Shown: positions 15,507-22,874 of the stretch, piece after piece | Position numbering within the stretch: the first letter of the stretch is position 1 | Layout of the letters: every line of letters starts with the position of its first letter | Assembly: GCF_003030345.1 (NCBI RefSeq) | Contig: NZ_CP028158.1 | Location: forward strand, 6,076,001-6,140,000 | Direction of reading: 5' to 3' | Source: Plantactinospora sp. BC1 | GTDB taxonomy: Bacteria > Actinomycetota > Actinomycetes > Mycobacteriales > Micromonosporaceae | Length of the DNA stretch: 64,000 nt | Position numbers and translations under genes: made by a program | Notes under the pieces: generated by a model | The model's input: the letters and a program-made list of their open reading frames with translations, nothing else | Told to the model about the DNA's origin: nothing | Database searches by the model: none

Positions 15507-15788
15507 GTCCCCTCCTTGATCCAATTGTCCTGAGTAGTCAAGTCCTCACGCACTCCATAGTCAAGGTCGTTCGCATCTCCCCTGCCGCGCGCACCCCGGG
15601 AAGCACCCCCGGACGCACCCACGCACCCCCGAAATCACCCTGCCGGCTGCTGCTCAGGCGCGGTTTGCTTGTCCCACAGCCAAGCCGAGGTCAGGCCGAG
15701 CACCCCGGGATCGCCGGGGCAGCACTTGACAGACCAGAGGTAGACATGTTCTAACTTAGATAGGTCATGGCTACATGAGAGGTGAACG
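15507..15788. promoter_or_regulatory. Divergent control region between XRE/TPR regulator and AICE backbone
   Basis: On the minus strand TTGACTA occurs twice (15564-15558 and 15541-15535, 23 bp apart), consistent with -35 or operator repeats for the XRE gene. On the plus strand TTGACA (15726-15731) with TCTAAC 18 bp later is a plausible promoter for the DUF6284-led backbone operon. A perfect dyad TCATG-GCTA-CATGA lies at 15765-15778, between promoter and the GAGAGG ribosome binding site. The middle (15590-15650) is only C-rich. Confidence 0.6.
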
Positions 15789-16019
15789 ATGGACAGGCAC
15801 ACGGACGAGCCCACCCCGGCAGACCTGGACGCGATCGAGGCGGAGTGGCCGCTCATCGACGCCGAACTCTCCCTGCTCGACGCGGAGATCAGGGCTCTGT
15901 ACAGCGACGGCGGACCGTCGCCGTTGGACCGGCGCCGCATCCGGCGTGCGGAGCAGCGGGTGATGCGGATGGCCGCGACGTTGGGCAGCCCGGTCACGCC
16001 GACCCGGCTCGCGGCGTAG
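15789..16019 (+). CDS. DUF6284-like small AICE protein
   Basis: 76 residues from ATG 15789 with GAGAGGTGA upstream. The run TPADLDAIEAEWPLIDAELS followed by LLDAEIRALYSD is the hallmark of this small acidic helical family found at the head of AICE backbones; the C-terminal third is basic (LDRRRIRRAEQRVMRMA). Function unknown, always linked to transfer/replication genes. First gene after the divergent control region. Confidence 0.78.
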   Translation: MDRHTDEPTPADLDAIEAEWPLIDAELSLLDAEIRALYSDGGPSPLDRRRIRRAEQRVMRMAATLGSPVTPTRLAA

Positions 16020-16031
16020 GTGGTGGCTCCG

Positions 16032-16262
16032 ATGACGCGCCGCTACCCGGTTTCGGTTTCGGCCCCGGCCAAAGACACCCGGTTCACGTTCGGCCTGGTG
16101 ATGGACGTTGCCGAAGTGCTGGCCGCGCACGGCTGCCCGGTAAGGACCGCCGACGAGTACGACGGCCAGGGCCGCGACCTGCTCGGTCTGCAAATGGCTC
16201 TGTACCGGCTGATCCACATCCCCGAAGCCGGCCCCGCCGGCTTGATGCGAGAGGACGCGTGA
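16032..16262 (+). CDS. Small conserved AICE protein
   Basis: 76 residues from ATG 16032; a GTG at 16020 would add four residues. RRYPVSVSAPAKDTRFTFGL, then VMDVAEVLAAHGCPVRTADE and DLLGLQMALYRLIHIP. Probably a small alpha/beta protein. The stop overlaps the next start (TGATG). Recurrent in this class of element; no known function. Confidence 0.68.
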   Translation: MTRRYPVSVSAPAKDTRFTFGLVMDVAEVLAAHGCPVRTADEYDGQGRDLLGLQMALYRLIHIPEAGPAGLMREDA

Positions 16263-17086
16263 TGACCACCCCGACCCTGAACAGCGCGTACCCCCGGTCC
16301 GTGGAAGACCTGCTGCCGGCCGCGCGGGACCTGGCCGATCGGACCGGCGAGATTCCCTCCCGGAACCGGCTCATGAAGGAGTTCAAGGTGGGCGGGCCGA
16401 AGGCACGCGCCATCCTGTCTGCCCTCCGGCAGCCCTCCCCCGTCGCACTTCCGGCGCCGAACGAGCCGAGCGGCGAGACCCCGCAGAACCAGCCAGACCC
16501 CGAAGCGGACCCGGGTTCGGCGACGACGCCGGCCGCCGCCCCGCCGACAGAGAAGCCCGCCACCGACGAAACGTCGCCGGAGTCGTCGCCGCTGCCCATC
16601 CCGCCCGCAGACCCGGGCGCCGCCGGCACCCCGGAGCAGGGTCGCAAGCCGCGCCCGGCGGTGCGGTCGTGGGTCCTGCTGCTGTTGGCCGCTCCCGCGT
16701 TCGTGGCCATCTGGTCCGGGTGGGTCGGACTCGGCGGACTCACCGGGTTCGGCGTGGTCCACCCGCTGCCGGGCATCTGGGACTCGCTGAGCATCAACAC
16801 GGCGATCACCCTGCCCATCGGCGTCGAGGCGTACGCGGCCTACGCCCTGCGGGCATGGCTCTCCGGCGACGCGGTACCGATCCGGGCGCGCAGGTTCGCC
16901 CGGATCTCCGGGATCGGCTCCTTGATGCTCGGCGCACTCGGGCAGATCGCCTACCACCAGATGACCGCCGCCGGGATGACCTCCGCCCCGGCGTGGATCA
17001 CGACCATCGTCGCCTGCCTCCCGGTCGCTGTGCTCGGCATGGGGGCGGCGCTGGCTCACCTGCTCCACACGAACGACCAGCCCTGA
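16262..17086 (+). CDS. Spd-like/DUF2637-type membrane protein with N-terminal helix-turn-helix-like region
   Basis: 274 residues from ATG 16262. Residues ~12-60 resemble a small DNA-binding helix pair (VEDLLPAARDLADRTGEIPS, NRLMKEFKVGGPKARAILSA). A ~75-residue Pro/Glu/Ala-rich linker follows. Four membrane helices fill the rest: SWVLLLLAAPAFVAIWSGWV, INTAITLPIGVEAYAAYALR, ISGIGSLMLGALGQIAYHQM and WITTIVACLPVAVLGMGAAL. Such proteins accompany TraB in AICEs and are thought to aid intramycelial spread. Precise role unproved. Confidence 0.72.
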   Translation: MTTPTLNSAYPRSVEDLLPAARDLADRTGEIPSRNRLMKEFKVGGPKARAILSALRQPSPVALPAPNEPSGETPQNQPDPEADPGSATTPAAAPPTEKPATDETSPESSPLPIPPADPGAAGTPEQGRKPRPAVRSWVLLLLAAPAFVAIWSGWVGLGGLTGFGVVHPLPGIWDSLSINTAITLPIGVEAYAAYALRAWLSGDAVPIRARRFARISGIGSLMLGALGQIAYHQMTAAGMTSAPAWITTIVACLPVAVLGMGAALAHLLHTNDQP

Positions 17087-17092
17087 CTTTGC

Positions 17093-17138
17093 CCGGCGGC
17101 GCGGCTCCTGGCCTCGCAAACCCGTGCCGCGCCGCCGG
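17093..17138 (+). terminator. Hairpin between spd-like gene and traB
   Basis: Perfect 13-bp inverted repeat CCGGCGGCGCGGC (17093-17105) / GCCGCGCCGCCGG (17126-17138), 20-nt loop, no T-run. It lies 7 bp after the upstream stop and 51 bp before traB, so it may attenuate rather than end transcription, lowering TraB expression. Confidence 0.6.
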
Positions 17139-17188
17139 CCCCCTTCCGATCCGAGATCCACAAAATCCCTGATGGAGGAACCCTCATC

Positions 17189-19369
17189 ATGGCAAGCAAC
17201 CCTGATGACCGCTTCGACTGGGAGGCTTACGAAGCCGACCTGACCCGGCAGGCCGACGCGGACGTGGTCGACCTGGACGACGAACGCGCCCGCCGGGCGC
17301 CGCGCCGCCGCGACCGGCCGACCGGCGCCGCTGCCGGCACGCACTTCGACGTACCGCTCGACGAGGCGCCACAGCCCGGCGGCGCCCTGGTCGACGTTCC
17401 GCCGGCCGGGCCGGACGGACGCCGGCCGATTGTGCCAACCAGCTTGCGCGGCTGGGCGAACCTCCGCGCCACGGTCCGCTACGCCGTTGGGTTGACCGCC
17501 TACCGCACCGGCTACCACGCCCTGCGTTCCCCGTGGTACGCCACGCAGGCCGGATTCTGGGCCAGCGTTGGCCTGTTCCGGCTGCTCGGCCGACAGCTCC
17601 GTTGGTGGTGGCTCTCCGAACAGTACGGGCTACGCCAAGCGGCTGCCGACGCGAAAGACGCGCAACTGTGGCTGAAGCTGCACCGGGAGGTCAAGGCAAC
17701 CCGGGCATGGCGCGGCACCGTGCTCGCCGCCGAGCTGGGCGCACTCGCCATCGGTGCGCCGGTTCTGTGGCCGCTCACCCCGTGGTGGGTGAAGGCAACC
17801 GCCGCCGTACTCGGCGTGTCCTACCTCGCCCACATCGGCCGCCCCGCCGACCGACGGATCATAAGCCCTGCCACCGTCGCCGGCCGGTTCCGCCGGGTGA
17901 ACCCGGACATCATCCTCCGCGCCTACTACGCCGCCGGCCTGGGACACCCTGACCGGCCGAACCAGCAGATCACCTTCGGGTCGACCATGGCCCGGGACGC
18001 GTCCGGTACCGGCTCTCAGGTGTTAATCGATCTGCCGTTCAACGGCAAGACCTGGGAAGACGTCCTGAAGGCCAAGCCCGCCATTGCGGCCGGCATGGAC
18101 GTGTCGGTGAATCAGGTGTTCGTGACCCGTGACCCGTCCTCACACCGGCGACACCTGCTGTTCGTCGCCGACCGCGACCCGCTCGCCGTCCCGGCCGGCA
18201 AGACGCCGCTGCTGGACTGCAAGGTCCGGGACATCTGGGCGGAAGCGCCGTTTGGGCTGGACGAGCGGGGACGCAAGGTCACCCTTGCCCTGATGTGGAT
18301 CTCGGTCCTGATCGGTGCGCAGCCGCGCAAGGGCAAGACGTTCGCCACTCGCCTACTGGCGCTGTTCGCCGCACTTGACCCGTACGTGACGCTGCTGGTG
18401 GCCGACGGGAAGATGTCGGCCGACTGGGACAAGTTCCGCCTGGTCGCCCACCGGTACGTCTGCGGCGTGGTGCCCAACAGCCGCGACAACGACCCGATTC
18501 CGCATCTGCTCGACATGCTCCGCGAGATCAAGCGTCACATCGAGCAGGTCAACGACCTCCTTGCCAAGCTGCCGACCTCGGAGTGCCCGGAAGGGAAGAT
18601 CACCCGGGACCTGTCCCGGAAGTACCCCCAGCTTCGGGTGTGGCTGCTGGTCCTGGAGGAGTTCCAGACCTACTTCGAGACTGACGACCAGGACGTGAAC
18701 AAGGAGATTGCCGGCCTGCTCAGCTTCATCATGGCTGTCGGTCCGTCCGCCGGGGTCATCATCCTGTCGTCGTCGCAGAAGCCGTCCGGGGTCGGTGCCG
18801 GGGACGTGGCACGGCTGTTCAACCGCTACCGCGACAACCACGCCGTACGGTTCGCGCTCAAGTGCGGCAACCGGGTCGTCTCGGAGGCGATCCTCGGCGG
18901 GGACGCGTACGCAGAAGGGTTCGACGCCTCCACCCTGCCCAACGGCAGGGACTACCGGGGCGTGGGCATCCTCTACGGCGCCTCCGACGACACCGCCACC
19001 GTCCGGACCTACCTCGCCGACCACACCGACGCGGAGAAGATCCTCAGCGCTGCCCGCAAGCACCGGGAACGGGCCGGAACGCTGACCGGCGACGCTGCCG
19101 GGGAAACCGTCGCCCGAGAGGTCCGCGACGTGCTCGCCGACGTCCGGGCCGCGTTCCACCCCGGAGAACCCGGCCTGCACTGGACCACCATCGCCGCACG
19201 GCTGGCCGAACGGATGCCCGAGCACTACGCCGACCTGACCGCCGACGCCGCCTCTGCTCTCCTTCGCGAGCATGTACCGAGCGTGAGCGTCAAGGTGCGC
19301 GGAACGGTCAACCGGGGCGCCCGGCTCAAGGACCTGGACGACGCGATCAACCGACGCAAGAGCGCCTGA
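17189..19369 (+). CDS. traB: TraB/TraSA-type conjugative DNA translocase (FtsK/SpoIIIE family)
   Basis: 726 residues from ATG 17189; GGAGG at 17173-17177. N-terminal ~100 residues acidic then basic, followed by membrane segments (FWASVGLFRLLGRQLRWWWL; LAAELGALAIGAPVLWPLTP). The motor domain has Walker A GAQPRKGKT at ~375-383 and Walker B LRVWLLVLEEFQ at ~484-495, plus GVIILSSSQKPSG (sensor-like). A C-terminal ~90-residue winged-helix region (LAERMPEHYADLTADAASAL) probably reads the transfer sequence. TraB hexamers pump double-stranded DNA between mycelia without relaxase, the mode typical of Streptomyces plasmids and AICEs. A nest of GGTAGCG repeats lies directly downstream. Confidence 0.93.
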   Translation: MASNPDDRFDWEAYEADLTRQADADVVDLDDERARRAPRRRDRPTGAAAGTHFDVPLDEAPQPGGALVDVPPAGPDGRRPIVPTSLRGWANLRATVRYAVGLTAYRTGYHALRSPWYATQAGFWASVGLFRLLGRQLRWWWLSEQYGLRQAAADAKDAQLWLKLHREVKATRAWRGTVLAAELGALAIGAPVLWPLTPWWVKATAAVLGVSYLAHIGRPADRRIISPATVAGRFRRVNPDIILRAYYAAGLGHPDRPNQQITFGSTMARDASGTGSQVLIDLPFNGKTWEDVLKAKPAIAAGMDVSVNQVFVTRDPSSHRRHLLFVADRDPLAVPAGKTPLLDCKVRDIWAEAPFGLDERGRKVTLALMWISVLIGAQPRKGKTFATRLLALFAALDPYVTLLVADGKMSADWDKFRLVAHRYVCGVVPNSRDNDPIPHLLDMLREIKRHIEQVNDLLAKLPTSECPEGKITRDLSRKYPQLRVWLLVLEEFQTYFETDDQDVNKEIAGLLSFIMAVGPSAGVIILSSSQKPSGVGAGDVARLFNRYRDNHAVRFALKCGNRVVSEAILGGDAYAEGFDASTLPNGRDYRGVGILYGASDDTATVRTYLADHTDAEKILSAARKHRERAGTLTGDAAGETVAREVRDVLADVRAAFHPGEPGLHWTTIAARLAERMPEHYADLTADAASALLREHVPSVSVKVRGTVNRGARLKDLDDAINRRKSA

Positions 19370-19371
19370 TC

Positions 19372-19533
19372 GGTAGCGGCGGCGCTGCTACCAGGTAGCG
19401 CCGCCGCTACTTCCCCCGCTACCACCCTGGCCAGCCGCTACCCACACCGGTAGCGGGTAGCGCCAACAGCCCCGTGCACCCAAAAACCGGCCCCAGGAGG
19501 CTTTCCGTGGCACCCCTCGCCGCTACCGCTACC
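19372..19533. repeat. GGTAGCG repeat nest after traB, candidate clt locus
   Basis: GGTAGCG or its complement CGCTACC occurs at 19372, 19394, 19417, 19436, 19449, 19456, 19521 and 19527; GCTACC also at 19387. Inside it is a perfect 14-bp inverted repeat, GTAGCGGCGGCGCT (19373-19386) / AGCGCCGCCGCTAC (19397-19410). In Streptomyces plasmids the cis-acting transfer locus bound by TraB consists of short repeats beside traB. The hairpin may also terminate traB transcription. Confidence 0.72.
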
Positions 19534-19791
19534 TCCGCCTTCCCCCACGACTCAGCCGCCGCCGCTCTCCTCCTACTCGCCCTGCTCACCATCACGCTCG
19601 GCTACCTCGCTACGTGCTGGCTCTTCCCGTTCGTCGCCTGCCGACGCTGCCACGGAACCGGCCGCCGCCGCGCACCGTTCGGCCGCGCCTTCCGACTCTG
19701 CTCCCGCTGCGACGGAGACGGCTACCGGCTCCGGCCCGGCCGCCTGGTCCTCAACTACCTCCGCAACCTGCACGACAAGGGCACCCGATGA
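19507..19791 (+). CDS. Small membrane protein with CxxC zinc-ribbon-like motifs
   Basis: 94 residues from GTG 19507; AGGAGG at 19495-19500 fixes the start. One membrane helix (ALLLLALLTITLGYLATCWL) is followed by a CRRCHGTGRRR ... CSRCDGDG pair, i.e. two C-x-x-C-x-G-x-G units like a minimal DnaJ-type zinc finger. Downstream of traB and coupled (ATGA) to the next gene. Proteins of this type recur in AICEs between traB and rep; a role in spread or replication control is conceivable. Confidence 0.7.
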   Translation: MAPLAATATSAFPHDSAAAALLLLALLTITLGYLATCWLFPFVACRRCHGTGRRRAPFGRAFRLCSRCDGDGYRLRPGRLVLNYLRNLHDKGTR

Positions 19792-20081
19792 ACCACCACA
19801 CCGGACACACCGGATGGTGCGCCCGAGACCACCGCTGCAACCTCACCGAGCACCGATCCGAAGAGATCATCGTCAACCTGCCGGGGCACGGACGGGCCGT
19901 GCTGAACCGGGTCCGCACCGACGGCGGCACCGAGTACGCCGAGCTGCGCATGCGGGTAGCCCTGGCCCCGACGGAACCGGCCGCCCGCCGACAACTGGCC
20001 GCGATCCTCACCAGCGCCCGCGATCTGGTCACCCGTGCCGCACTCGCTGGCCGGCCCACCCCGCGCCGGACCGCCCGATGA
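19788..20081 (+). CDS. Conserved small AICE protein
   Basis: 97 residues from ATG 19788, overlapping the upstream stop as ATGA, and itself overlapping the next gene the same way. N-terminus HTGWCARDHRCNLTEHRSEE is Cys/His-rich and may bind metal; then strands EIIVNLPGHGRAVLNRV and YAELRMRVAL, and a helical C-terminus (ARRQLAAILTSARDLVTRA). No assigned function; position within the replication operon suggests a replication or copy-number role. Confidence 0.68.
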   Translation: MNHHTGHTGWCARDHRCNLTEHRSEEIIVNLPGHGRAVLNRVRTDGGTEYAELRMRVALAPTEPAARRQLAAILTSARDLVTRAALAGRPTPRRTAR

Positions 20082-21121
20082 CCGCCACCCACCGACCCGC
20101 CACCCCGGCCGCCGCTGTCCGTGCGGCCCGTGGCTGGCCGATGTGCGACGCCGGTTGCGGCTGGCCGGTCGACCCGGCCGCCGGCACCGACCGACACCCG
20201 ACATGCCAACCCGACCCCCGAGAGGACGAAGCCGTGTCCGAGCTGCTCCAGCCAGCGTTGCAGTACGCCGCGCAGGGCTGGCCGGTGTTCATGCTCGCCC
20301 GGTCCAAGCGCCCGGTAGCCAACTGCCGCCCGTGCGCGGACCCGGACGACAGCCATGACCCGGCCGGCTGTGACTGCCTCACCTGTCACGGCTTCTACGC
20401 CGCGACCACCGACCCGCTACGGGTGGCCGGCATCGTCGCCGCTGTCCCCGCCGGGCAACTCGCGGTGCGGACCGGCGCCCCGTCCGGCCTGGTCGTGGTC
20501 GACGTCGACCCGCGCCACGGTGGCGACGACACCATGACCGCCCTGATCCGCGCAGGGCTGCTACCGCCCACCGCGCACGTGGTCACCGGGTCGGGTGGTC
20601 GGCACCTGTACTACCGGCACCCCGGACGGCCGGTGCGGTGCAGCCAGGGCAAGCCCGGAGCAGGGCTCGGACCGGGCATCGACGTCAAGGCCGATGGCGG
20701 GTATGTCGTGCTTCCGCCGTCGGTGCACCCGCGCACCGGCCGCCCGTACCAGTGGGTACCGGGTCGGCAGGTGGAGGAGATGCCTCCCGCGCTGGTCGAG
20801 GCGTGCGAACCGGCGCCGCCGGCACCCGAACCGACCCGGCCGACGGGACCGATCAGCACCCGCACGGCGGGAGGCATCTCCCATCCCGACCGGCTCCTAG
20901 CCGCACACCTGCACGCAGTGACCAACGCCCCGGAAGGCGCCCGCCGGACCACGTTGTACGGCGCCGCCCGTGGCGTGGCTCGGATGGTCGCCGCGCACGC
21001 CATCGACCAGGCCGACGCCGTGGCCGCACTGACCGACGCCGGCCGCCGTGCCGAGCAGACCGAACGGGACATCCGCGCCGCCATCCGTGGCGGATTCCAG
21101 GCTGAAGGAGTCGCAGCATGA
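20078..21121 (+). CDS. Bifunctional DNA primase/polymerase (prim-pol), AICE replication
   Basis: 347 residues from ATG 20078. N-terminal ~50 residues carry a small Cys pair (GWPMCDAGCGWPV). The prim-pol domain spans ~50-245: LQPALQYAAQGWPVFMLARS, a Cys-rich insert (CRPCADPDD, CDCLTCHG), the metal-binding acidic motif GLVVVDVDPRHGGDD, VVTGSGGRHLYYRHP, and GIDVKADGGYVVLPPSVH. The last ~90 residues are helical, as in RepA-type primases. Coupled to the DUF3631 ATPase, giving the prim-pol/helicase pair that replaces RepSA in many AICEs. Confidence 0.9.
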   Translation: MTATHRPATPAAAVRAARGWPMCDAGCGWPVDPAAGTDRHPTCQPDPREDEAVSELLQPALQYAAQGWPVFMLARSKRPVANCRPCADPDDSHDPAGCDCLTCHGFYAATTDPLRVAGIVAAVPAGQLAVRTGAPSGLVVVDVDPRHGGDDTMTALIRAGLLPPTAHVVTGSGGRHLYYRHPGRPVRCSQGKPGAGLGPGIDVKADGGYVVLPPSVHPRTGRPYQWVPGRQVEEMPPALVEACEPAPPAPEPTRPTGPISTRTAGGISHPDRLLAAHLHAVTNAPEGARRTTLYGAARGVARMVAAHAIDQADAVAALTDAGRRAEQTERDIRAAIRGGFQAEGVAA

Positions 21122-22443
21122 ACCAACACACCCTGCCCGGCCGCCGTATCGACGGCGCGGCGATCCTGGACGACCTACACGCCTGCCTGACCCGGTACGT
21201 CATCCTCCCGTCGCCGGAAGCCGTTGACGCCGTGGTGCTGTGGATCGCCGCCACGCACGCACAAACCGCGTGGGCACACGCGCCCCGGCTCGTGATCCGG
21301 GCGCCGGAGAAGCGGTGCGGCAAGAGTCGACTGCTCGACATCGTGGAAGGCACCTGCCACAACCCGCTGATCACCGTCAACGCGTCTCCGGCCGCCGTCT
21401 ATCGCGCCATTGGCACCGACCACCCGCCAACCCTGCTCGTCGACGAGGCGGACACCATCTTCGGCAACGGCAAGGCCGAAGCGAACGAAGACCTACGCGG
21501 ACTCCTCAACGCTGGCCACCAGCGCAACCGGCCCGCGATCCGATGGGATGCCGGCACTCAACGTCTGGAGAAAATCCCCACCTTCGCCATGGCCGCACTC
21601 GCCGGAATCGGCGCCATGCCCGACACCATCGAAGACCGCGCCGTAGTCGTCCGGATGCGCCGCCGTGCCCCCGGCGAGCAGGTAGCGCCGTACCGGCACC
21701 GCCGGGACGGGCCAGCGTTGCGGCGACTGGCCGAGCGGTTGACCGAATGGCTCGGCGCTCACCTGGTCGACCTGGAAGCCGCGGAACCCACCATGCCAGT
21801 TGAAGATCGCGCCGCCGACACCTGGGAACCCCTCGTAGCCGTCGCCGACCTGGCTGGCGGAATGTGGCCGACCCGCGCCCGGTGCGCCGTCACCACCCTG
21901 ACGGCGGAAGCCGACGACGCCGGCAACGTCTCCACCCGGGTACGCCTGCTCGGCGACATCCGCACCGCGTTCACCGTGCTCGGCGACCCGCCAGCCGCCG
22001 CGACGAGCGAGCTGCTGACCGTCCTCAACGGCGACCAGGAGGCGCCCTGGTCCGACAGCGGACCATCCGGGCTCACTGGCAAGCGGCTCGGTGACCTGCT
22101 CCGCGAGTTTGGGATCACCTCGGCCACGCTCCGCTTCCCCGTTGGGCAGGCCAAGGGCTACACCCGAGATGCCTTCGCCGACGCGTGGCAGAGATACTGC
22201 CCGGCACCGACGGCAGGGGTATCCGTCCCATCCGTACCAGCCTCGTTTCCGCAGGTCATCCCTGGTACGGATTCCCTGCCTGGTACGGATCAATCCGTCC
22301 CACGGACCCGCCCCGTCCGCGCCCCTGGTACGCATCAATCCGTACCAGCGCATCAATCCGTACCAGCCCTGAGCAGCCAAAACGAGCTTGGTACGGATGG
22401 GACGGATACCCCCCGCTCCCGCGTCGCCGGACGCCGGCAATGA
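21118..22443 (+). CDS. DUF3631-domain P-loop ATPase, putative replicative helicase
   Basis: 441 residues from ATG 21118 (ATGA overlap). Walker A APEKRCGKSR at ~62-71 and Walker B TLLVDEAD at ~104-111; then EDLRGLLNAGHQRNRPAIRW and a sensor/arginine-finger region IEDRAVVVRMRRRAPGE. A C-terminal DUF3631 wing (GDLLREFGITSATLRF) ends at ~370. The last ~75 residues (SVP/GTD-rich) are encoded by a nest of iteron-like repeats, so that tail may be dictated by the DNA rather than by protein function. Works with prim-pol in element replication. Confidence 0.87.
   Translation: MNQHTLPGRRIDGAAILDDLHACLTRYVILPSPEAVDAVVLWIAATHAQTAWAHAPRLVIRAPEKRCGKSRLLDIVEGTCHNPLITVNASPAAVYRAIGTDHPPTLLVDEADTIFGNGKAEANEDLRGLLNAGHQRNRPAIRWDAGTQRLEKIPTFAMAALAGIGAMPDTIEDRAVVVRMRRRAPGEQVAPYRHRRDGPALRRLAERLTEWLGAHLVDLEAAEPTMPVEDRAADTWEPLVAVADLAGGMWPTRARCAVTTLTAEADDAGNVSTRVRLLGDIRTAFTVLGDPPAAATSELLTVLNGDQEAPWSDSGPSGLTGKRLGDLLREFGITSATLRFPVGQAKGYTRDAFADAWQRYCPAPTAGVSVPSVPASFPQVIPGTDSLPGTDQSVPRTRPVRAPGTHQSVPAHQSVPALSSQNELGTDGTDTPRSRVAGRRQ
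22216..22412. repeat. Iteron nest inside a 24-bp inverted repeat, candidate AICE replication origin
   Basis: CTGGTACGGAT or a near variant occurs at 22262, 22280, 22325 (one mismatch) and 22388 (TTGG start), and its complement ATCCGTACCAG at 22230, 22338 and 22356. The nest is flanked by perfect 24-bp inverted arms at 22216-22239 (begins GGGGTATCCGTCCC) and 22389-22412 (ends GGGACGGATACCCC). The repeats lie in the 3' end of the helicase gene, next to the other replication gene, as expected of an iteron origin. Confidence 0.8.
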
Positions 22444-22679
22444 CCGCCCGACCGGCCACCGAACCGACCCGATCAGTAGCCCTGAGAGCACTCGGCCCGT
22501 CAATGGACACCCGTCGACCGAAGATCTCGCCGCTACGGGCCTCTCAGACCCCCATGCAAACGGCCTGTGCCGAGTTCGCTCGCTCAGCCAACACCTACCA
22601 CCCTGTCAGCCGGGACGGCGCTCACCGTGCGATTCAGGCGCCCCGGAATCCCCTTGCGCACGACGGAGGACAGCAACCG

Positions 22680-22874
22680 ATGGCCCCGCGCCGGATCGAG
22701 GAGTCCCTGACCATCCCCGAAGTCATTGGCGAACTGAAGGTGAGCCGGTCGACCTTCTACTACTGGCGACAGACTGGCAAGGCGCCCCGTTGCATCAAGC
22801 TTCCCAACGGAGAAATCAGGGTCCGTCGTGACGACCTCAACCTGTGGCTTGACGGACTTGAGGAGGCAGCGTGA
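22680..22874 (+). CDS. xis: Excisionase (Xis), MerR-like helix-turn-helix
   Basis: 64 residues from ATG 22680 with GGAGGA at 22664-22669. Typical small AICE excisionase: ESLTIPEVIGELKVSRSTFY, YWRQTGKAPRCIKLPNGEIR and a terminal RRDDLNLWLDGLEE. It bends DNA at the att sites so that integrase excises the element. The stop overlaps the GTG of int. An in-frame ATG at 22440 would give an 80-residue extension of random character, less likely. The 235 bp between helicase gene and xis show nothing else. Confidence 0.88.
   Translation: MAPRRIEESLTIPEVIGELKVSRSTFYYWRQTGKAPRCIKLPNGEIRVRRDDLNLWLDGLEEAA

Noticed and set aside
22440-22679. Longer excisionase starting at ATG 22440 (ATGA overlap with the helicase gene)
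   Set aside because: The extra 80 residues have no conserved character, whereas ATG 22680 has GGAGGA at the right distance and gives the usual ~64-residue Xis.
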